Positions 28,900-38,286 of a stretch of 64,000 nt of DNA are shown in pieces; position 1 is the first letter of the stretch; the number at the start of each line of letters is the position of its first letter. Origin of the DNA: Pseudomonas marvdashtae (GTDB lineage: Bacteria; Pseudomonadota; Gammaproteobacteria; Pseudomonadales; Pseudomonadaceae); contig NZ_JABWQX020000001.1 of the NCBI RefSeq assembly GCF_014268655.2, positions 3,316,001-3,380,000 of the forward strand, written 5' to 3'. Position numbers and translations under genes: made by a program. A model generated the notes under the pieces. It saw only the letters and a program-made list of their open reading frames with translations, searched no databases and had not been told where the DNA came from.

Positions 28900-29517
28900 A
28901 TGCCTGTGCCCTATCACCAAGCGACGGCATTCCTGGCAAACCTTGACGAAGACTGGCGACGCCATGTCGAGGCGACCGGCCCCTGCCTGCTGCAACCCAA
29001 GCCGGCCCGCGATCCCTATGAGGCGCTGGTGCGGGCGATTGCCTATCAGCAACTGCATGCCAAGGCCGGGGATGCAATTCTCGGCCGGCTGTTGGGGCTA
29101 TTTCCCCAGGGGACCTTCCCGCGGCCCGAGCAAATACTGGCGACCGACGTTACGCAGATGCGCAGTTGCGGCTTTTCCGCCAGCAAGACCGCGACCATCC
29201 AAGGCATCGCCCAGGCGGCGCTGGACGGGATCGTACCGGATTACGCCACGGCGCTGGCCATGGACGATGAAGCGTTGATCGAACGCCTGGTCACCTTGCG
29301 CGGCGTCGGCCGTTGGACCGTGGAGATGCTGCTGATCTACAGCCTGGAGCGGCCCGACATCTTGCCAGCGGACGATTTCGGGGTTCGCGACGGTTATCGG
29401 CGGCTCAAGGGACTGGACGCTCAGCCGAGTCGCAGGCAGATGATCGACATCGGCCAGGCTTGGAGCCCTTATCGGACCGTCGCGGCGTGGTACTTGTGGC
29501 GGGTGCCTAACCGCTGA
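28900..29517 (+). CDS. alkA: DNA-3-methyladenine glycosylase II (AlkA-type)
   Basis: This 205-residue HhH-GPD protein has the helix-hairpin-helix LVTLRGVGRWTVEMLLIYS (~125-145) and the catalytic aspartate in LPADDFGVRDG (~152). It lacks the N-terminal domain of E. coli AlkA and so resembles the shorter AlkA/Mag1 class that removes alkylated purines from DNA. The ATG at 28900 is used; a TTG at 28873 overlapping the ada stop would add nine residues. Its position directly after ada supports induction by the adaptive response. Confidence 0.93.
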   Translation: MPVPYHQATAFLANLDEDWRRHVEATGPCLLQPKPARDPYEALVRAIAYQQLHAKAGDAILGRLLGLFPQGTFPRPEQILATDVTQMRSCGFSASKTATIQGIAQAALDGIVPDYATALAMDDEALIERLVTLRGVGRWTVEMLLIYSLERPDILPADDFGVRDGYRRLKGLDAQPSRRQMIDIGQAWSPYRTVAAWYLWRVPNR

Positions 29518-29562
29518 CCGTCTAAACTATCCGGGTCATTTCAATTCGGACCGGAGGCAACC

Positions 29563-30051
29563 ATGCAGCTCGAAGGATCCTGCCACTGCGGCGCCGTAAC
29601 GTTCAGCCTGGACTGCGTTCACCCCTACCCCTACCAGCGCTGCTACTGCTCGATTTGCCGCAAGACCCAGGGCGGCGGCGGTTATGCGATCAACCTGGGG
29701 GGCGACGCGAAAAGCCTGAAGGTGCAAGGTCGCAAGCACATTACGATCTACCATGCGCGCCTCAAGGACGAAAGCGACAAGCGGTCCCACCGCAGCAGCG
29801 CCGAGCGGCATTTCTGCTCACTGTGCGGCTCGGGATTGTGGCTATTCAGCCCGCAATGGCCGGAGTTGATCCATCCTTTTGCCTCGGCCATCGATACACC
29901 GCTGCCGGTGCCGCCGGAACACACCCATCTCATGCTCGGTTCCAAGGCGCCGTGGGTCGAAGTCGAGGCGCACCCGGGCGACCAACAATGGGAGGTGTAT
30001 CCAGAGGAATCGATTGCCCAATGGCATGAGCGCCTGGGTTTGACCCGTTAG
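29563..30051 (+). CDS. GFA-family zinc protein
   Basis: The 162 residues match the GFA (glutathione-dependent formaldehyde-activating enzyme) fold. Structural and catalytic zinc ligands are visible in SCHCGAVTF (residues 6-14), RCYCSICRKTQGGGG (~27-41) and FCSLCGSGLW (~86-95). Most proteins of this family are not true formaldehyde enzymes, so the substrate is open. A strong GGAGG lies before the ATG. It is convergent with miaE, with a four-base overlap. Confidence 0.9.
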   Translation: MQLEGSCHCGAVTFSLDCVHPYPYQRCYCSICRKTQGGGGYAINLGGDAKSLKVQGRKHITIYHARLKDESDKRSHRSSAERHFCSLCGSGLWLFSPQWPELIHPFASAIDTPLPVPPEHTHLMLGSKAPWVEVEAHPGDQQWEVYPEESIAQWHERLGLTR

Positions 30052-30650
30052 GCTGGCACGCCGCTGTGGAACCGAAACTCCGCGTCCGCCGACTCGATCA
30101 GCTCGCGCTCGGCGGCACGGACTCGGTCGATGACCTGGGCAATGTCCTTGGCGTCACCGTATTGGTAGGCCAGTTTCAAGTAACCCTGGAAGTGCCTGGC
30201 TTCGCTTTTCAGCAGGCCGAAATAGAACTTGCCGAGCTCCTCATCCAGATGCGGCACCAAGGCCTCGAAACGCTCGCAACTGCGGGCTTCGATGAAGGCG
30301 CCGACCACCAGCGTGTCCACCAGTTTCACCGGCTCGTGGCTGCGCACCACCTTGCGCAAACCCGAGGCATAGCGTCCGGCGGAGAGCTGGCGCAACGCGA
30401 CCTTGCGCTTTTTCATCAAGCGCATGACTTGCTCGTGATGCACCAGCTCTTCCCGGGCCAGGCGCGACATCATGTTGATCAGGTCGACATGGGAGTGGTA
30501 CTTGGCAATCAGGCTCAGGGCGGTGCTGGCGGCCTTGAACTCGCAGTTCTTGTGGTCGATCAGCAACGTTTCCTGGTCGGCCAGCGCGGCCTGGACCCAG
30601 GCATCGGGGGTGCGGCAGCCGAGGAATTCGTGGATTTCGGGAAGGATCAT
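30048..30650 (-). CDS. miaE: tRNA-(ms2io6A) hydroxylase
   Basis: MiaE is a ferritin-like diiron enzyme that hydroxylates the isopentenyl group of ms2i6A37 in tRNA. The 200 residues carry the expected Glu/His metal ligands in KNCEFKAAS, REELVHHEQVM, EARSCERFEAL and KSEARHFQGY. ATG 30650 (MILPEIHEFLGC) gives the family N terminus; a longer frame to 30722 lacks conservation signs. MiaE occurs in pseudomonads and Salmonella but not E. coli. Confidence 0.95.
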   Translation of the reverse strand: MILPEIHEFLGCRTPDAWVQAALADQETLLIDHKNCEFKAASTALSLIAKYHSHVDLINMMSRLAREELVHHEQVMRLMKKRKVALRQLSAGRYASGLRKVVRSHEPVKLVDTLVVGAFIEARSCERFEALVPHLDEELGKFYFGLLKSEARHFQGYLKLAYQYGDAKDIAQVIDRVRAAERELIESADAEFRFHSGVPA

Positions 30651-30810
30651 GGGGCTCACGGCAAGAAGGTAGTCGAGCGAAGGGCGCCGATTATACCGGC
30701 CTGCCCCCAGACCACCAGCCACCGCTGTTGATATGCATCAAGTCGACGGACCGTTCATAGCAACTATAGTTGAGCAACGCAGTGCCTTTTCATTGCTGGA
30801 GACACCGATC

Positions 30811-31674
30811 ATGCAAGCCATTCGCAGCATCCTGGTGGTCATCGACCCCGAACATTCGGAAAGCCTGGCACTCAAGCGCGCCAAACTGATCGCCGGCGTG
30901 ACCCAGGCGCACCTGCACCTGCTGGTGTGCGACAAACGGCACGATCACGCTGGCATGCTCGGCGTACTGAAGGCGGCCTTGGTGGCGGACGGCTACAGCG
31001 TCACCACCGAGCAAGCCTGGAACGAAAGCCTCTACGAAACCATCATTGACGTGCAGCAGGCCGAAGGGTGCGGCCTGGTGATCAAGCAGCATTTCCCCGA
31101 CAGCCCGTTGAAGAAGGCCCTGTTGACACCCGCTGACTGGAAATTGCTGCGCCATTGCCCAACCCCGGTGCTGCTGGTCAAGACTACGGGCTCCTGGAAG
31201 GACCGGGTCATCCTGGCCGCCGTCGATGTCGGCAATGCCGATGGCGAGCATCGCCACCTGCACTCCACCATCATCGATCATGGCTATGACATTGCCAGAT
31301 TGGCCAAGGCGCACCTGCATGTGATCAGCGCCCATCCGTCGCCGATGCTCTCGTCCGCCGACCCGACCTTCCAGCTCAAGGAAACCATCGAGGCTCGCTA
31401 TCGCGAGCAATGCCGCGCGTTCCAAGCCGAATTCGATATCGATGACCAACACCTGCATATCATGGAAGGCCCGGCGGACGTGCTGATTCCCTTCATGGCC
31501 CACAAGCTCCAGGCGGCGGTCACGGTGATCGGCACCGTGGCCCGCTCGGGTTTGTCAGGGGTGCTGATCGGCAACACCGCCGAAGCCGTGCTCGATACCC
31601 TGGAAAGCGATGTGCTGGTGCTCAAGCCGCAGGAAGTCGAGGATCACCTGGTGGAGCTGGCGGTCAAGGAATGA
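30811..31674 (+). CDS. Tandem universal stress protein (UspE-like)
   Basis: The 287-residue protein contains two UspA domains. The first (~1-135) begins AIRSILVVIDPEH and ends with HCPTPVLLVK. The second (~140-280) ends with the nucleotide-binding-type motif GTVARSGLSGVLIGNTAEAVLDTLESDVLVLKP. The layout is that of UspE. Such proteins respond to stress and anaerobiosis, but the molecular function is unclear. CTGGAG lies before the ATG. Confidence 0.9.
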   Translation: MQAIRSILVVIDPEHSESLALKRAKLIAGVTQAHLHLLVCDKRHDHAGMLGVLKAALVADGYSVTTEQAWNESLYETIIDVQQAEGCGLVIKQHFPDSPLKKALLTPADWKLLRHCPTPVLLVKTTGSWKDRVILAAVDVGNADGEHRHLHSTIIDHGYDIARLAKAHLHVISAHPSPMLSSADPTFQLKETIEARYREQCRAFQAEFDIDDQHLHIMEGPADVLIPFMAHKLQAAVTVIGTVARSGLSGVLIGNTAEAVLDTLESDVLVLKPQEVEDHLVELAVKE

Positions 31675-31691
31675 GGCGCGGACGATAAGGC

Positions 31692-31961
31692 TGTTGTGGC
31701 GAGGGAGTCCCCGCCGCGTCGCCGACGCTGCGCTGTCGCGCAGGGAACAGGTCTTGTGGCGAGGGGATAACGGTCCAACTGAGCCACACTGCAGCCTGTT
31801 GAAAAGTACTTTAAAAACATGGATTTGTAATTTGTTCCATAAGGGCTTGCTCCCGCTCGGCAGCGCAGCAGACGCCTGGATTTTCCAGGTTCAGGAATTA
31901 TCAGGATCAAGAGCGAGGGTCGCTTCGCAACCCAGCGGGAGCAAGCTCCCTCGCCACAAGA
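31692..31961. repeat. Composite REP/REPIN-like cluster
   Basis: Several pieces of the GTGGCGAGGGAGC family lie together: TGTTGTGGCGAGGGAG near 31692, CTTGTGGCGAGGGGATAA near 31753, GGGCTTGCTCCCGCTCGG near 31842 and, inverted, AGCGGGAGCAAGCTCCCTCGCCACAAG near 31934-31960. The left part looks like a broken unit. The cluster fills the gap between the Usp gene and the DUF1289 gene; no gene was found in it. Confidence 0.8.
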
Positions 31962-32009
31962 GCTACCTGGTCCAAAAACTAAAAGTAACTTGCCACACAT
32001 GAAGGCCTG

Positions 32010-32480
32010 TCAGCCGCCGATCGCATCCTTGAGAAACCCCGGCGCGATGTAGCGCTGGTAATGGGCTTCGGACAGCAGGAAAAATTCCCGATCAATGGCA
32101 TCACGCAGGTCCGGCAGCTCCCAATCGCGAAATTCCGGCATCAGCACCATGCCGTAGGCTTCGAGGTTGTTGATTACTCGCGCGCCCCGGGCGATCAACT
32201 GGTAGGCCCAGCAGTATTCCGACTGGTGGGGCACGAAGCGGATCTTGCGTGTCTCCAGTTGCTGGCGCAGCAGGCCCGGGTCGAACACCTCCAGCTTGGC
32301 CACCATCACCTGCACCAACAGCTGCTCCAGCCGCATCCACACCGCGCGTTTTTCCTCCTCGTTGTAGCCGTTCCAGTGAATCACTTCGTGGTGGAACCGC
32401 TTGCAACCACGGCACACCAAGTCACCGTAGACAGTGGAACAGAGGCCGACGCAGGGGGTCTTGATGAGCTGGTTGGGCAT
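32010..32480 (-). CDS. DUF1289 domain protein
   Basis: The 156 residues include an N-terminal DUF1289 module with KTPCVGLCSTVYGDLVCRGCKRFHHEVIHW (shown by C10, C14, C23 and C26 and the trailing W), a likely zinc or Fe-S knuckle found in short proteins of unknown function. The remaining ~100 residues form a helical extension ending near APGFLKDAIGG. It is divergent from acnB, with a 400-bp gap. Confidence 0.85.
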   Translation of the reverse strand: MPNQLIKTPCVGLCSTVYGDLVCRGCKRFHHEVIHWNGYNEEEKRAVWMRLEQLLVQVMVAKLEVFDPGLLRQQLETRKIRFVPHQSEYCWAYQLIARGARVINNLEAYGMVLMPEFRDWELPDLRDAIDREFFLLSEAHYQRYIAPGFLKDAIGG

Positions 32481-32568
32481 AGGTAACGCACACGCAAAAA
32501 AACAGGACAGGCCGGCATGTTAGCCCTTTGTCTAAGATTGATCACCCCTTCAAACTTCATGGGCCAAC

Positions 32569-32597
32569 TTACCTTTAATATTTTTTTCCCGTAGAAT
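32569..32597 (+). promoter_or_regulatory. Candidate acnB promoter
   Basis: A good -10 box TAGAAT (32592-32597) lies 17 bp after a weak -35 TTACCT (32569-32574), in an AT-rich stretch. It would make a leader of about 285 nt before the acnB GTG. Confidence 0.45.
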
Positions 32598-32677
32598 CAG
32601 CCAGCCTTTTAAGGCGCCAATGTCCGTTAGAAGCTGTTTTCAAAGCGTCACGAGCACAGTCGTTCCTTCAGAGCGGT

Positions 32678-32719
32678 GTTGGCGAAGGGTCTTTCCAGCG
32701 GGGAAAGCCCAACGCCAAC
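32678..32719 (+). promoter_or_regulatory. Strong hairpin in the acnB 5' leader
   Basis: GTTGGCG (32678-32684) pairs with CGCCAAC (32713-32719), and inside it GGG-CTTTCC pairs with GGAAAG-CCC around a five-base loop. Sixteen base pairs result, with only an AA/AA internal loop and one bulge. It is not followed by a T tract, so it is not a simple terminator. The leader 32598-32888 otherwise contains no gene that I can support. Confidence 0.6.
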
Positions 32720-32888
32720 CCTCATCAGCTCCCGTTCTGCAGGCGTAAAACTTTGAAAGCAGCTTCTGTGAGGAACTCCGGCAACTCTGGCGTGGAGGCC
32801 CAAAAGGCCCCTGACGCGCATGAGTGCCGTGAGTTTCTGGATGAGCGTCCCGGACACCCATTTGGGACCACTGATGAGGGTAATAACT

Positions 32889-35489
32889 GTGCTTGAAGCC
32901 TACCGCAAACATATCGAAGAGCGTGCAGCACTGGGTATCGTTCCCCAGCCGCTTAACGCCGAACAAACCGCAGGCCTGGTCGAGCTGCTGAAGAATCCCC
33001 CGGCTGGCGAAGAAGCTTTCCTCGTTGACCTGATCACCAATCGCGTTCCGCCTGGCGTCGACGAAGCCGCCTACGTCAAGGCCGGTTTTCTCTCCGCACT
33101 GGCCAAGGGCGAAGCCCAGTCCCCTCTGATTGACAAGAAGCGCGCGGTCGAACTGCTTGGCACCATGCAGGGCGGCTACAACATCGTCACCCTGGTCGAG
33201 CTGCTGGACAACGCCGAGCTGGCGCCGGTAGCGGCCAAGGAACTCAAGCACACCCTGCTGATGTTCGATGCGTTCCATGACGTCGCTGAAAAAGCCAAGA
33301 ACGGCAACGTTCACGCCAAGGCCGTGCTGCAATCCTGGGCCGATGGCGAGTGGTTCAAGAACCGCCCGGTGCTGGCCGACAAGATCAGCCTGCGCGTGTT
33401 CAAGGTGACTGGCGAAACCAACACCGACGACCTGTCCCCTGCCCCTGATGCCTGGTCCCGCCCGGACATCCCGCTGCACGCCCTGGCCATGCTGAAAATG
33501 GCCCGTGACGGCATCGTCCCGGACGAGCAAGGCAAGACCGGCCCGATGAAGCAGATCGAAGAGATGCGTGGCCAAGGCTTCCCGATCGCCTACGTCGGTG
33601 ACGTGGTCGGTACCGGTTCGTCGCGTAAATCGGCAACCAACTCGGTGCTCTGGTTCTTCGGCGATGACGTTCCGTACGTCCCGAACAAGCGTGCCGGCGG
33701 CTTCTGCTTCGGCAGCAAGATCGCGCCGATTTTCTACAACACCATGGAAGACGCCGGCGCCCTGCCGATCGAATTCGATGTGTCCAACATGCACATGGGC
33801 GACGTGATCGACCTGTACCCGCATGCTGGCAAAGTCTGCAAGCACGGCACCGATGAAGTCCTGACCACCTTCGAAATGAAGACTCCGGTCCTGTTGGACG
33901 AAGTCCGCGCTGGCGGCCGTATCCCGCTGATCATTGGCCGTGGCCTGACCGAAAAGGCACGCGCCGAGCTGGGCCTGCCACCGTCGGAGCTGTTCAAGAA
34001 GCCTGAAGCACCGGCCGAAAGCACCAAGGGCTTCACCCTGGCGCAGAAAATGGTCGGCAAGGCCTGCGGCGTGACCGGCGTTCGCCCGGGCACCTACTGC
34101 GAGCCGAAGATGACCACCGTCGGTTCCCAGGACACCACTGGCCCGATGACCCGTGACGAACTCAAGGACCTGGCGTGCCTGGGCTTCTCGACCGATCTGG
34201 TGATGCAGTCGTTCTGCCACACCGCGGCTTATCCGAAGCCGATCGACGTGACCACCCACCACACCCTGCCTGACTTCATCATGACCCGCGGCGGCGTGTC
34301 CCTGCGTCCGGGCGACGGCATCATCCACAGCTGGCTGAACCGCATGCTGCTGCCGGACACCGTCGGCACCGGTGGCGACTCCCACACCCGTTTCCCGATC
34401 GGCATCTCGTTCCCGGCCGGCTCCGGCCTGGTGGCCTTCGCCGCCGCCACCGGCGTCATGCCGCTGGACATGCCCGAGTCGATCCTGGTTCGTTTCAAGG
34501 GCAAGCTGCAACCGGGCGTCACCCTGCGTGACCTGGTCCATGCCATCCCTTACTACGCGATCCAGAAAGGCCTGCTGACCGTCGAGAAGAAAGGCAAGAA
34601 AAACGCCTTCTCCGGCCGCATCCTGGAAATCGAAGGCCTGGAAACCCTGACCGTCGAACAAGCTTTCGAGCTGTCCGACGCCTCGGCGGAACGCTCGGCC
34701 GCTGGTTGCACCATCAAGCTCTCCAAGGAATCGATTGCCGAGTACCTGCAGTCGAACATTACCCTGCTGCGCTGGATGATCGGCGAAGGCTACGGCGATC
34801 CTCGCACCCTGGAACGTCGTGCCCAGGCGATGGAAGCCTGGCTGGCCAACCCTGAGCTGCTGGAAGCCGACAAGGACGCCGAATACGCCGAGATCATCGA
34901 GATCGACCTGGCCGACGTCAAGGAGCCTGTGCTCTGCGCGCCGAACGACCCGGACGACGCCCGTCTGCTGTCCAGCGTTGCTGGCGAGAAGATCGACGAA
35001 GTGTTCATCGGCTCGTGCATGACCAACATCGGTCACTTCCGTGCTGCCGGTAAACTGCTGGAGCAGGTCAAGGGTCAGCTGCCAACCCGTCTGTGGCTGT
35101 CGCCGCCGACCAAGATGGACGCTCACCAGCTCACCGAAGAAGGCTACTACGGCATCTACGGCAAGGCCGGCGCACGCATGGAAATGCCAGGCTGCTCGCT
35201 GTGCATGGGTAACCAGGCGCGCGTTGAACCGAACTCCACCGTGGTGTCGACGTCGACCCGTAACTTCCCGAACCGCCTGGGCGACGGCGCGAATGTCTAC
35301 CTGGCTTCGGCCGAGCTGGCGTCCGTGGCGTCCATCCTGGGTCGCCTGCCGACCGTCGAGGAGTACATGGAATACGCCGGCAAGATCGACAGCATGGCAG
35401 CGGACGTGTACCGCTACCTGAGCTTCGACCAGATCGCCGAGTTCCGTGAAGCGGCTGCAAATGCCAACATCCCGGTCGTTCAAGCCTAA
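32889..35489 (+). CDS. acnB: Aconitate hydratase B / 2-methylisocitrate dehydratase
   Basis: AcnB is the main TCA-cycle aconitase, converting citrate to isocitrate. The 866 residues match the usual length when translation starts at GTG 32889 ([16 protein letters not shown]), which has GAGGG upstream; the longer ATG frame from 32820 is unlikely. The 4Fe-4S ligands lie in [13 protein letters not shown] and [12 protein letters not shown] contexts in the C-terminal half, with [21 protein letters not shown] and [15 protein letters not shown] as substrate and cluster motifs. The swivel domain [12 protein letters not shown] precedes them, as is specific to AcnB. Confidence 0.97.
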   Translation: MLEAYRKHIEERAALGIVPQPLNAEQTAGLVELLKNPPAGEEAFLVDLITNRVPPGVDEAAYVKAGFLSALAKGEAQSPLIDKKRAVELLGTMQGGYNIVTLVELLDNAELAPVAAKELKHTLLMFDAFHDVAEKAKNGNVHAKAVLQSWADGEWFKNRPVLADKISLRVFKVTGETNTDDLSPAPDAWSRPDIPLHALAMLKMARDGIVPDEQGKTGPMKQIEEMRGQGFPIAYVGDVVGTGSSRKSATNSVLWFFGDDVPYVPNKRAGGFCFGSKIAPIFYNTMEDAGALPIEFDVSNMHMGDVIDLYPHAGKVCKHGTDEVLTTFEMKTPVLLDEVRAGGRIPLIIGRGLTEKARAELGLPPSELFKKPEAPAESTKGFTLAQKMVGKACGVTGVRPGTYCEPKMTTVGSQDTTGPMTRDELKDLACLGFSTDLVMQSFCHTAAYPKPIDVTTHHTLPDFIMTRGGVSLRPGDGIIHSWLNRMLLPDTVGTGGDSHTRFPIGISFPAGSGLVAFAAATGVMPLDMPESILVRFKGKLQPGVTLRDLVHAIPYYAIQKGLLTVEKKGKKNAFSGRILEIEGLETLTVEQAFELSDASAERSAAGCTIKLSKESIAEYLQSNITLLRWMIGEGYGDPRTLERRAQAMEAWLANPELLEADKDAEYAEIIEIDLADVKEPVLCAPNDPDDARLLSSVAGEKIDEVFIGSCMTNIGHFRAAGKLLEQVKGQLPTRLWLSPPTKMDAHQLTEEGYYGIYGKAGARMEMPGCSLCMGNQARVEPNSTVVSTSTRNFPNRLGDGANVYLASAELASVASILGRLPTVEEYMEYAGKIDSMAADVYRYLSFDQIAEFREAAANANIPVVQA

Positions 35490-35507
35490 CGCTTAAAACG
35501 CCCGACT

Positions 35508-35545
35508 AAAAACGCCGCCCCTCTCGCGAGGGGCGGCGTTTTTTT
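35508..35545. terminator. Intrinsic terminator after acnB
   Basis: A stem AACGCCGCCCCT/AGGGGCGGCGTT is flanked by A and T tracts, usable from both sides: it ends acnB on plus and the permease gene on minus. Confidence 0.93.
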
Positions 35546-35570
35546 ATGCCTGCCTACAGAGCGGCGCCGG

Positions 35571-36851
35571 TCAGGCCGTCAGCGAATAGACCAGCGCGGT
35601 AATCGCCACCAGACCCACCAGCCCCACGAAGACATTGGACGCCTGGCCGCGATAGCGCGCCATGGCCGGGACTTTGCGGATGGCGTACATCGGCATCAGG
35701 AACAAAATCGCCGCAATGACTGGACCGCCGAGGGTTTCGATCATGCCCAGGATGCTCGGGTTGAGCGTGGCGACGATCCAGCACACCAGCAACATGAACG
35801 CCGCAGTCAGGCGATCGAGGGTCTTGGCGGCTGGACGGCGTCCGCTCTTGACGATCAGGCCCTTGAGACCTTCGCTGGCACCGATGTAATGGCCGAGGAA
35901 TGACTTGGAGATCGCCACGAACGCAATCAATGGCGCTGCGAAGGCAATGGTCGGATTGCTGAAATGGTTGGCCAGGTACGACAGGATCGACAGGTTCTGC
36001 GCCTTGGCCTCGGCCAACTGCGCCGGGGACAGGGTCAACACGCAACTGAACACGAAAAACAGCACCATCACCACCATCAGCAGATGGGCACGCGACAGGA
36101 TCTGCGCGCTGCGCTCTTCAGCGCGAGGACCGTAGCGACGCTTCTGATCCACCGCAAACGCCGAGATGATGGGCGAATGATTGAACGAGAACACCATCAC
36201 CGGAATCGCCAGCCACAGGGTATGCAGCAGCGCCGAAGGCTGCGGCAACGTGGAGGCCGTGGCCAGGATGCCGCCGTTCCAATGCGGAACCAGGAACACC
36301 GCCAGGAACAGCAGCGCCACGATGAAAGGATAGACCATCAGGCTCATGGCCTTGACGATCGCCTGCTCGCCGCAGCGGACCACGGCCAGCAGGCCCAGGA
36401 TCAGCATCAGCGATAGCACGGCGCGAGGTGGCGGCTGCACATGCAGTTGGTGCTCCAGGAAGCTGCCCACCGTATTGGTCAGCGCCACGCTGTAGATCAG
36501 CAGGATCGGAAAAATCGCAAAAAAGTAGAGCAAGGTGATCAGCGCACCGGCCTTGATACCGAAATGCTCCTCCACCACCTCGGTGATGTCCGCGCCTTCA
36601 CGGCCGGACAACACGAAGCGGGTCAGGCCACGGTGCGCGTAAAAGGTCATGGGGAACGCCAGCAAGGCGAGGATCACTAGCGGCCAGAAACCGCCGAGGC
36701 CGGCATTGATCGGCAAAAACAGCGTGCCGGCGCCAATGGCGGTCCCAAACAGGCCCAGCATCCAGGTCGTATCGTGGCGACTCCATTGGCTGAGGGTGGC
36801 AGGGGCTGTCGTTTCAAAGCGCTCTTCGACGCTATTGGCCTGATCATTCAT
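35571..36851 (-). CDS. HAAAP-family serine/threonine-type permease
   Basis: The 426-residue inner-membrane protein has about 11 helices and the hydroxy/aromatic amino acid permease features GLFGTAIGAGTLFLPI near the N terminus, AFPMTFYAHRGLTRFVLSG, and PVMVFSFNHSPIISAFA. It is closest in pattern to SdaC/TdcC, proton symporters for serine or threonine. ATG 36851 (MNDQANSVEE) gives a short cytoplasmic N terminus; a longer frame to 37112 would add unconserved sequence. It is divergent from the hydroxyacid dehydrogenase gene. Confidence 0.9.
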   Translation of the reverse strand: MNDQANSVEERFETTAPATLSQWSRHDTTWMLGLFGTAIGAGTLFLPINAGLGGFWPLVILALLAFPMTFYAHRGLTRFVLSGREGADITEVVEEHFGIKAGALITLLYFFAIFPILLIYSVALTNTVGSFLEHQLHVQPPPRAVLSLMLILGLLAVVRCGEQAIVKAMSLMVYPFIVALLFLAVFLVPHWNGGILATASTLPQPSALLHTLWLAIPVMVFSFNHSPIISAFAVDQKRRYGPRAEERSAQILSRAHLLMVVMVLFFVFSCVLTLSPAQLAEAKAQNLSILSYLANHFSNPTIAFAAPLIAFVAISKSFLGHYIGASEGLKGLIVKSGRRPAAKTLDRLTAAFMLLVCWIVATLNPSILGMIETLGGPVIAAILFLMPMYAIRKVPAMARYRGQASNVFVGLVGLVAITALVYSLTA

Positions 36852-37148
36852 CCGGTCGGATCTCCGCATTCCGGTCACATGCACCCGGCCGGGACGAGTC
36901 GGAAAAACCCGACAGGCAGCGCCCTGGCCGAAACAGGGGCGCGATTGTCCGGGATTCGTGAGCAGAAGCAAAGGCTTAGCTGAAGAGCGGTCAAGCGGAT
37001 CAGAGGGTTCAAGTTCGAAACGCAAGTCGAAAATCCATGACCGCCAGTGGATCCGAAATGAACAGCTAAAAAGCCCCGCCTCCCGTCCTTCGCCCCCTAC
37101 AATCAAGTTCATTACCGATGATCAACAAACCGCCCACAGGAGCACAGC
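36852..37148. other. Divergent intergenic region
   Basis: These 297 bp separate the permease and dehydrogenase start codons and should hold both promoters. No clear operator, hairpin or small gene was seen. Confidence 0.4.
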
Positions 37149-38102
37149 ATGACCGCAACCGTTCTGGTACTGGTGGAAACTGTCAACGAATACCTGCCGA
37201 TCCTGGAACGCCAGGGCTATCACCTGGAATTGGCGCCAACCCCTGCCGAACGCAGGACGGCGATATTCGAACACGGCGATCGCTTCAGCGCCGTATTGAC
37301 CCGCGGCCCGCTGGGTTTGACGGCGGAGGAAATCGCCGCCCTGCCCAACCTGAAAATCATCTGCGTGATCGGCGCCGGTTATGAACAAGTGGACCTGCAA
37401 GCGGCCAGCGACCGTGGCATCGTCGTCACCAACGGTGCCGGGGTAAACGCTTCCTCGGTGGCCGACCATGCCATGGCGCTGCTGCTGGCGCTGGTGCGTG
37501 ACATTCCTCGCGCCGATGCCAGCGTGCGCCGTGGTGAATGGGCGAAAGTCATGCGCCCGTCCCTGGCCGGCAAGCGCCTGGGTGTACTCGGCCTGGGCTC
37601 CGTGGGCATGGCCATTGCCAAGCGGGCGGCCCTCGGTTTCGACATGAGTGTCAGCTACCACAACCGCAGGGTGCGCAATGATGTCTCCTATACCTTCTGC
37701 GCCACGCCCATGGAACTGGCTCGCGCCTCCGATTTCCTGATCATTGCCACGCCCGGTGGCCTGGACACCCGCCAGCTGATCAACAAACAAGTCCTCAATG
37801 CCTTGGGGCCCAACGGCTTTTTGGTCAACATCGCCCGGGCCAGCGTCGTCGCGACTGGCGATCTGCTCAACGCCCTTGAACAACGGCGAATTGCCGGAGC
37901 GGCCCTGGACGTGTTCGATCACGAACCCGAGGTACCCGATGCGTTGAAAAAACTGCCAAACGTGGTGCTGACGCCCCACGTCGCAGGCCTGTCGCCGGAA
38001 GCGACCCGCGGGACGGTGGAGCTGGTGGGCCAGAACCTGACCGCGTTCTTTTCCGGTAAACCAGTGCTGACCCCAGTGCCATTGCCCGAGGCGCAGATTT
38101 GA
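37149..38102 (+). CDS. D-isomer-specific 2-hydroxyacid dehydrogenase
   Basis: The 317 residues carry the NAD(P) Rossmann motif LGVLGLGSVGMAIAKRA near 142-157 and the catalytic residues of the family: Arg in NIARASVV (~232), Glu in DHEPEVP (~262) and His in LTPHVAGLSPEA (~280). Short-chain 2-ketoacids such as glyoxylate or hydroxypyruvate are likely substrates, with the GHRA/GhrB-like subclass most similar. AGGAG precedes the ATG. Confidence 0.92.
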   Translation: MTATVLVLVETVNEYLPILERQGYHLELAPTPAERRTAIFEHGDRFSAVLTRGPLGLTAEEIAALPNLKIICVIGAGYEQVDLQAASDRGIVVTNGAGVNASSVADHAMALLLALVRDIPRADASVRRGEWAKVMRPSLAGKRLGVLGLGSVGMAIAKRAALGFDMSVSYHNRRVRNDVSYTFCATPMELARASDFLIIATPGGLDTRQLINKQVLNALGPNGFLVNIARASVVATGDLLNALEQRRIAGAALDVFDHEPEVPDALKKLPNVVLTPHVAGLSPEATRGTVELVGQNLTAFFSGKPVLTPVPLPEAQI

Positions 38103-38286
38103 GCCGAACACTGGCTCAACTCCACCGTTGTCCTCGGGACAGACTGGCAAACCCGCAGGCCATCAGGCCGGCTGATTACCTTGCAACACGCTAACCTATA
38201 AGACCCGTGCGTGCTTGTGGCGCCTGCGTCACCCCATTAGATTAGCCAATGATCGATGGCCTCCAAAATAAGCAGAAGGGATAAGC

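Noticed and set aside
32820..32888. ATG start for acnB 23 codons upstream
   Set aside because: AcnB homologues begin at the [12 protein letters not shown] sequence, and the GTG at 32889 has its own ribosome-binding site.
32640..35483. 947-codon open frame on the minus strand
   Set aside because: It is the antisense of acnB, whose high-GC codon pattern leaves the opposite strand open. It is His/Gln/Val-rich, with no family motif.
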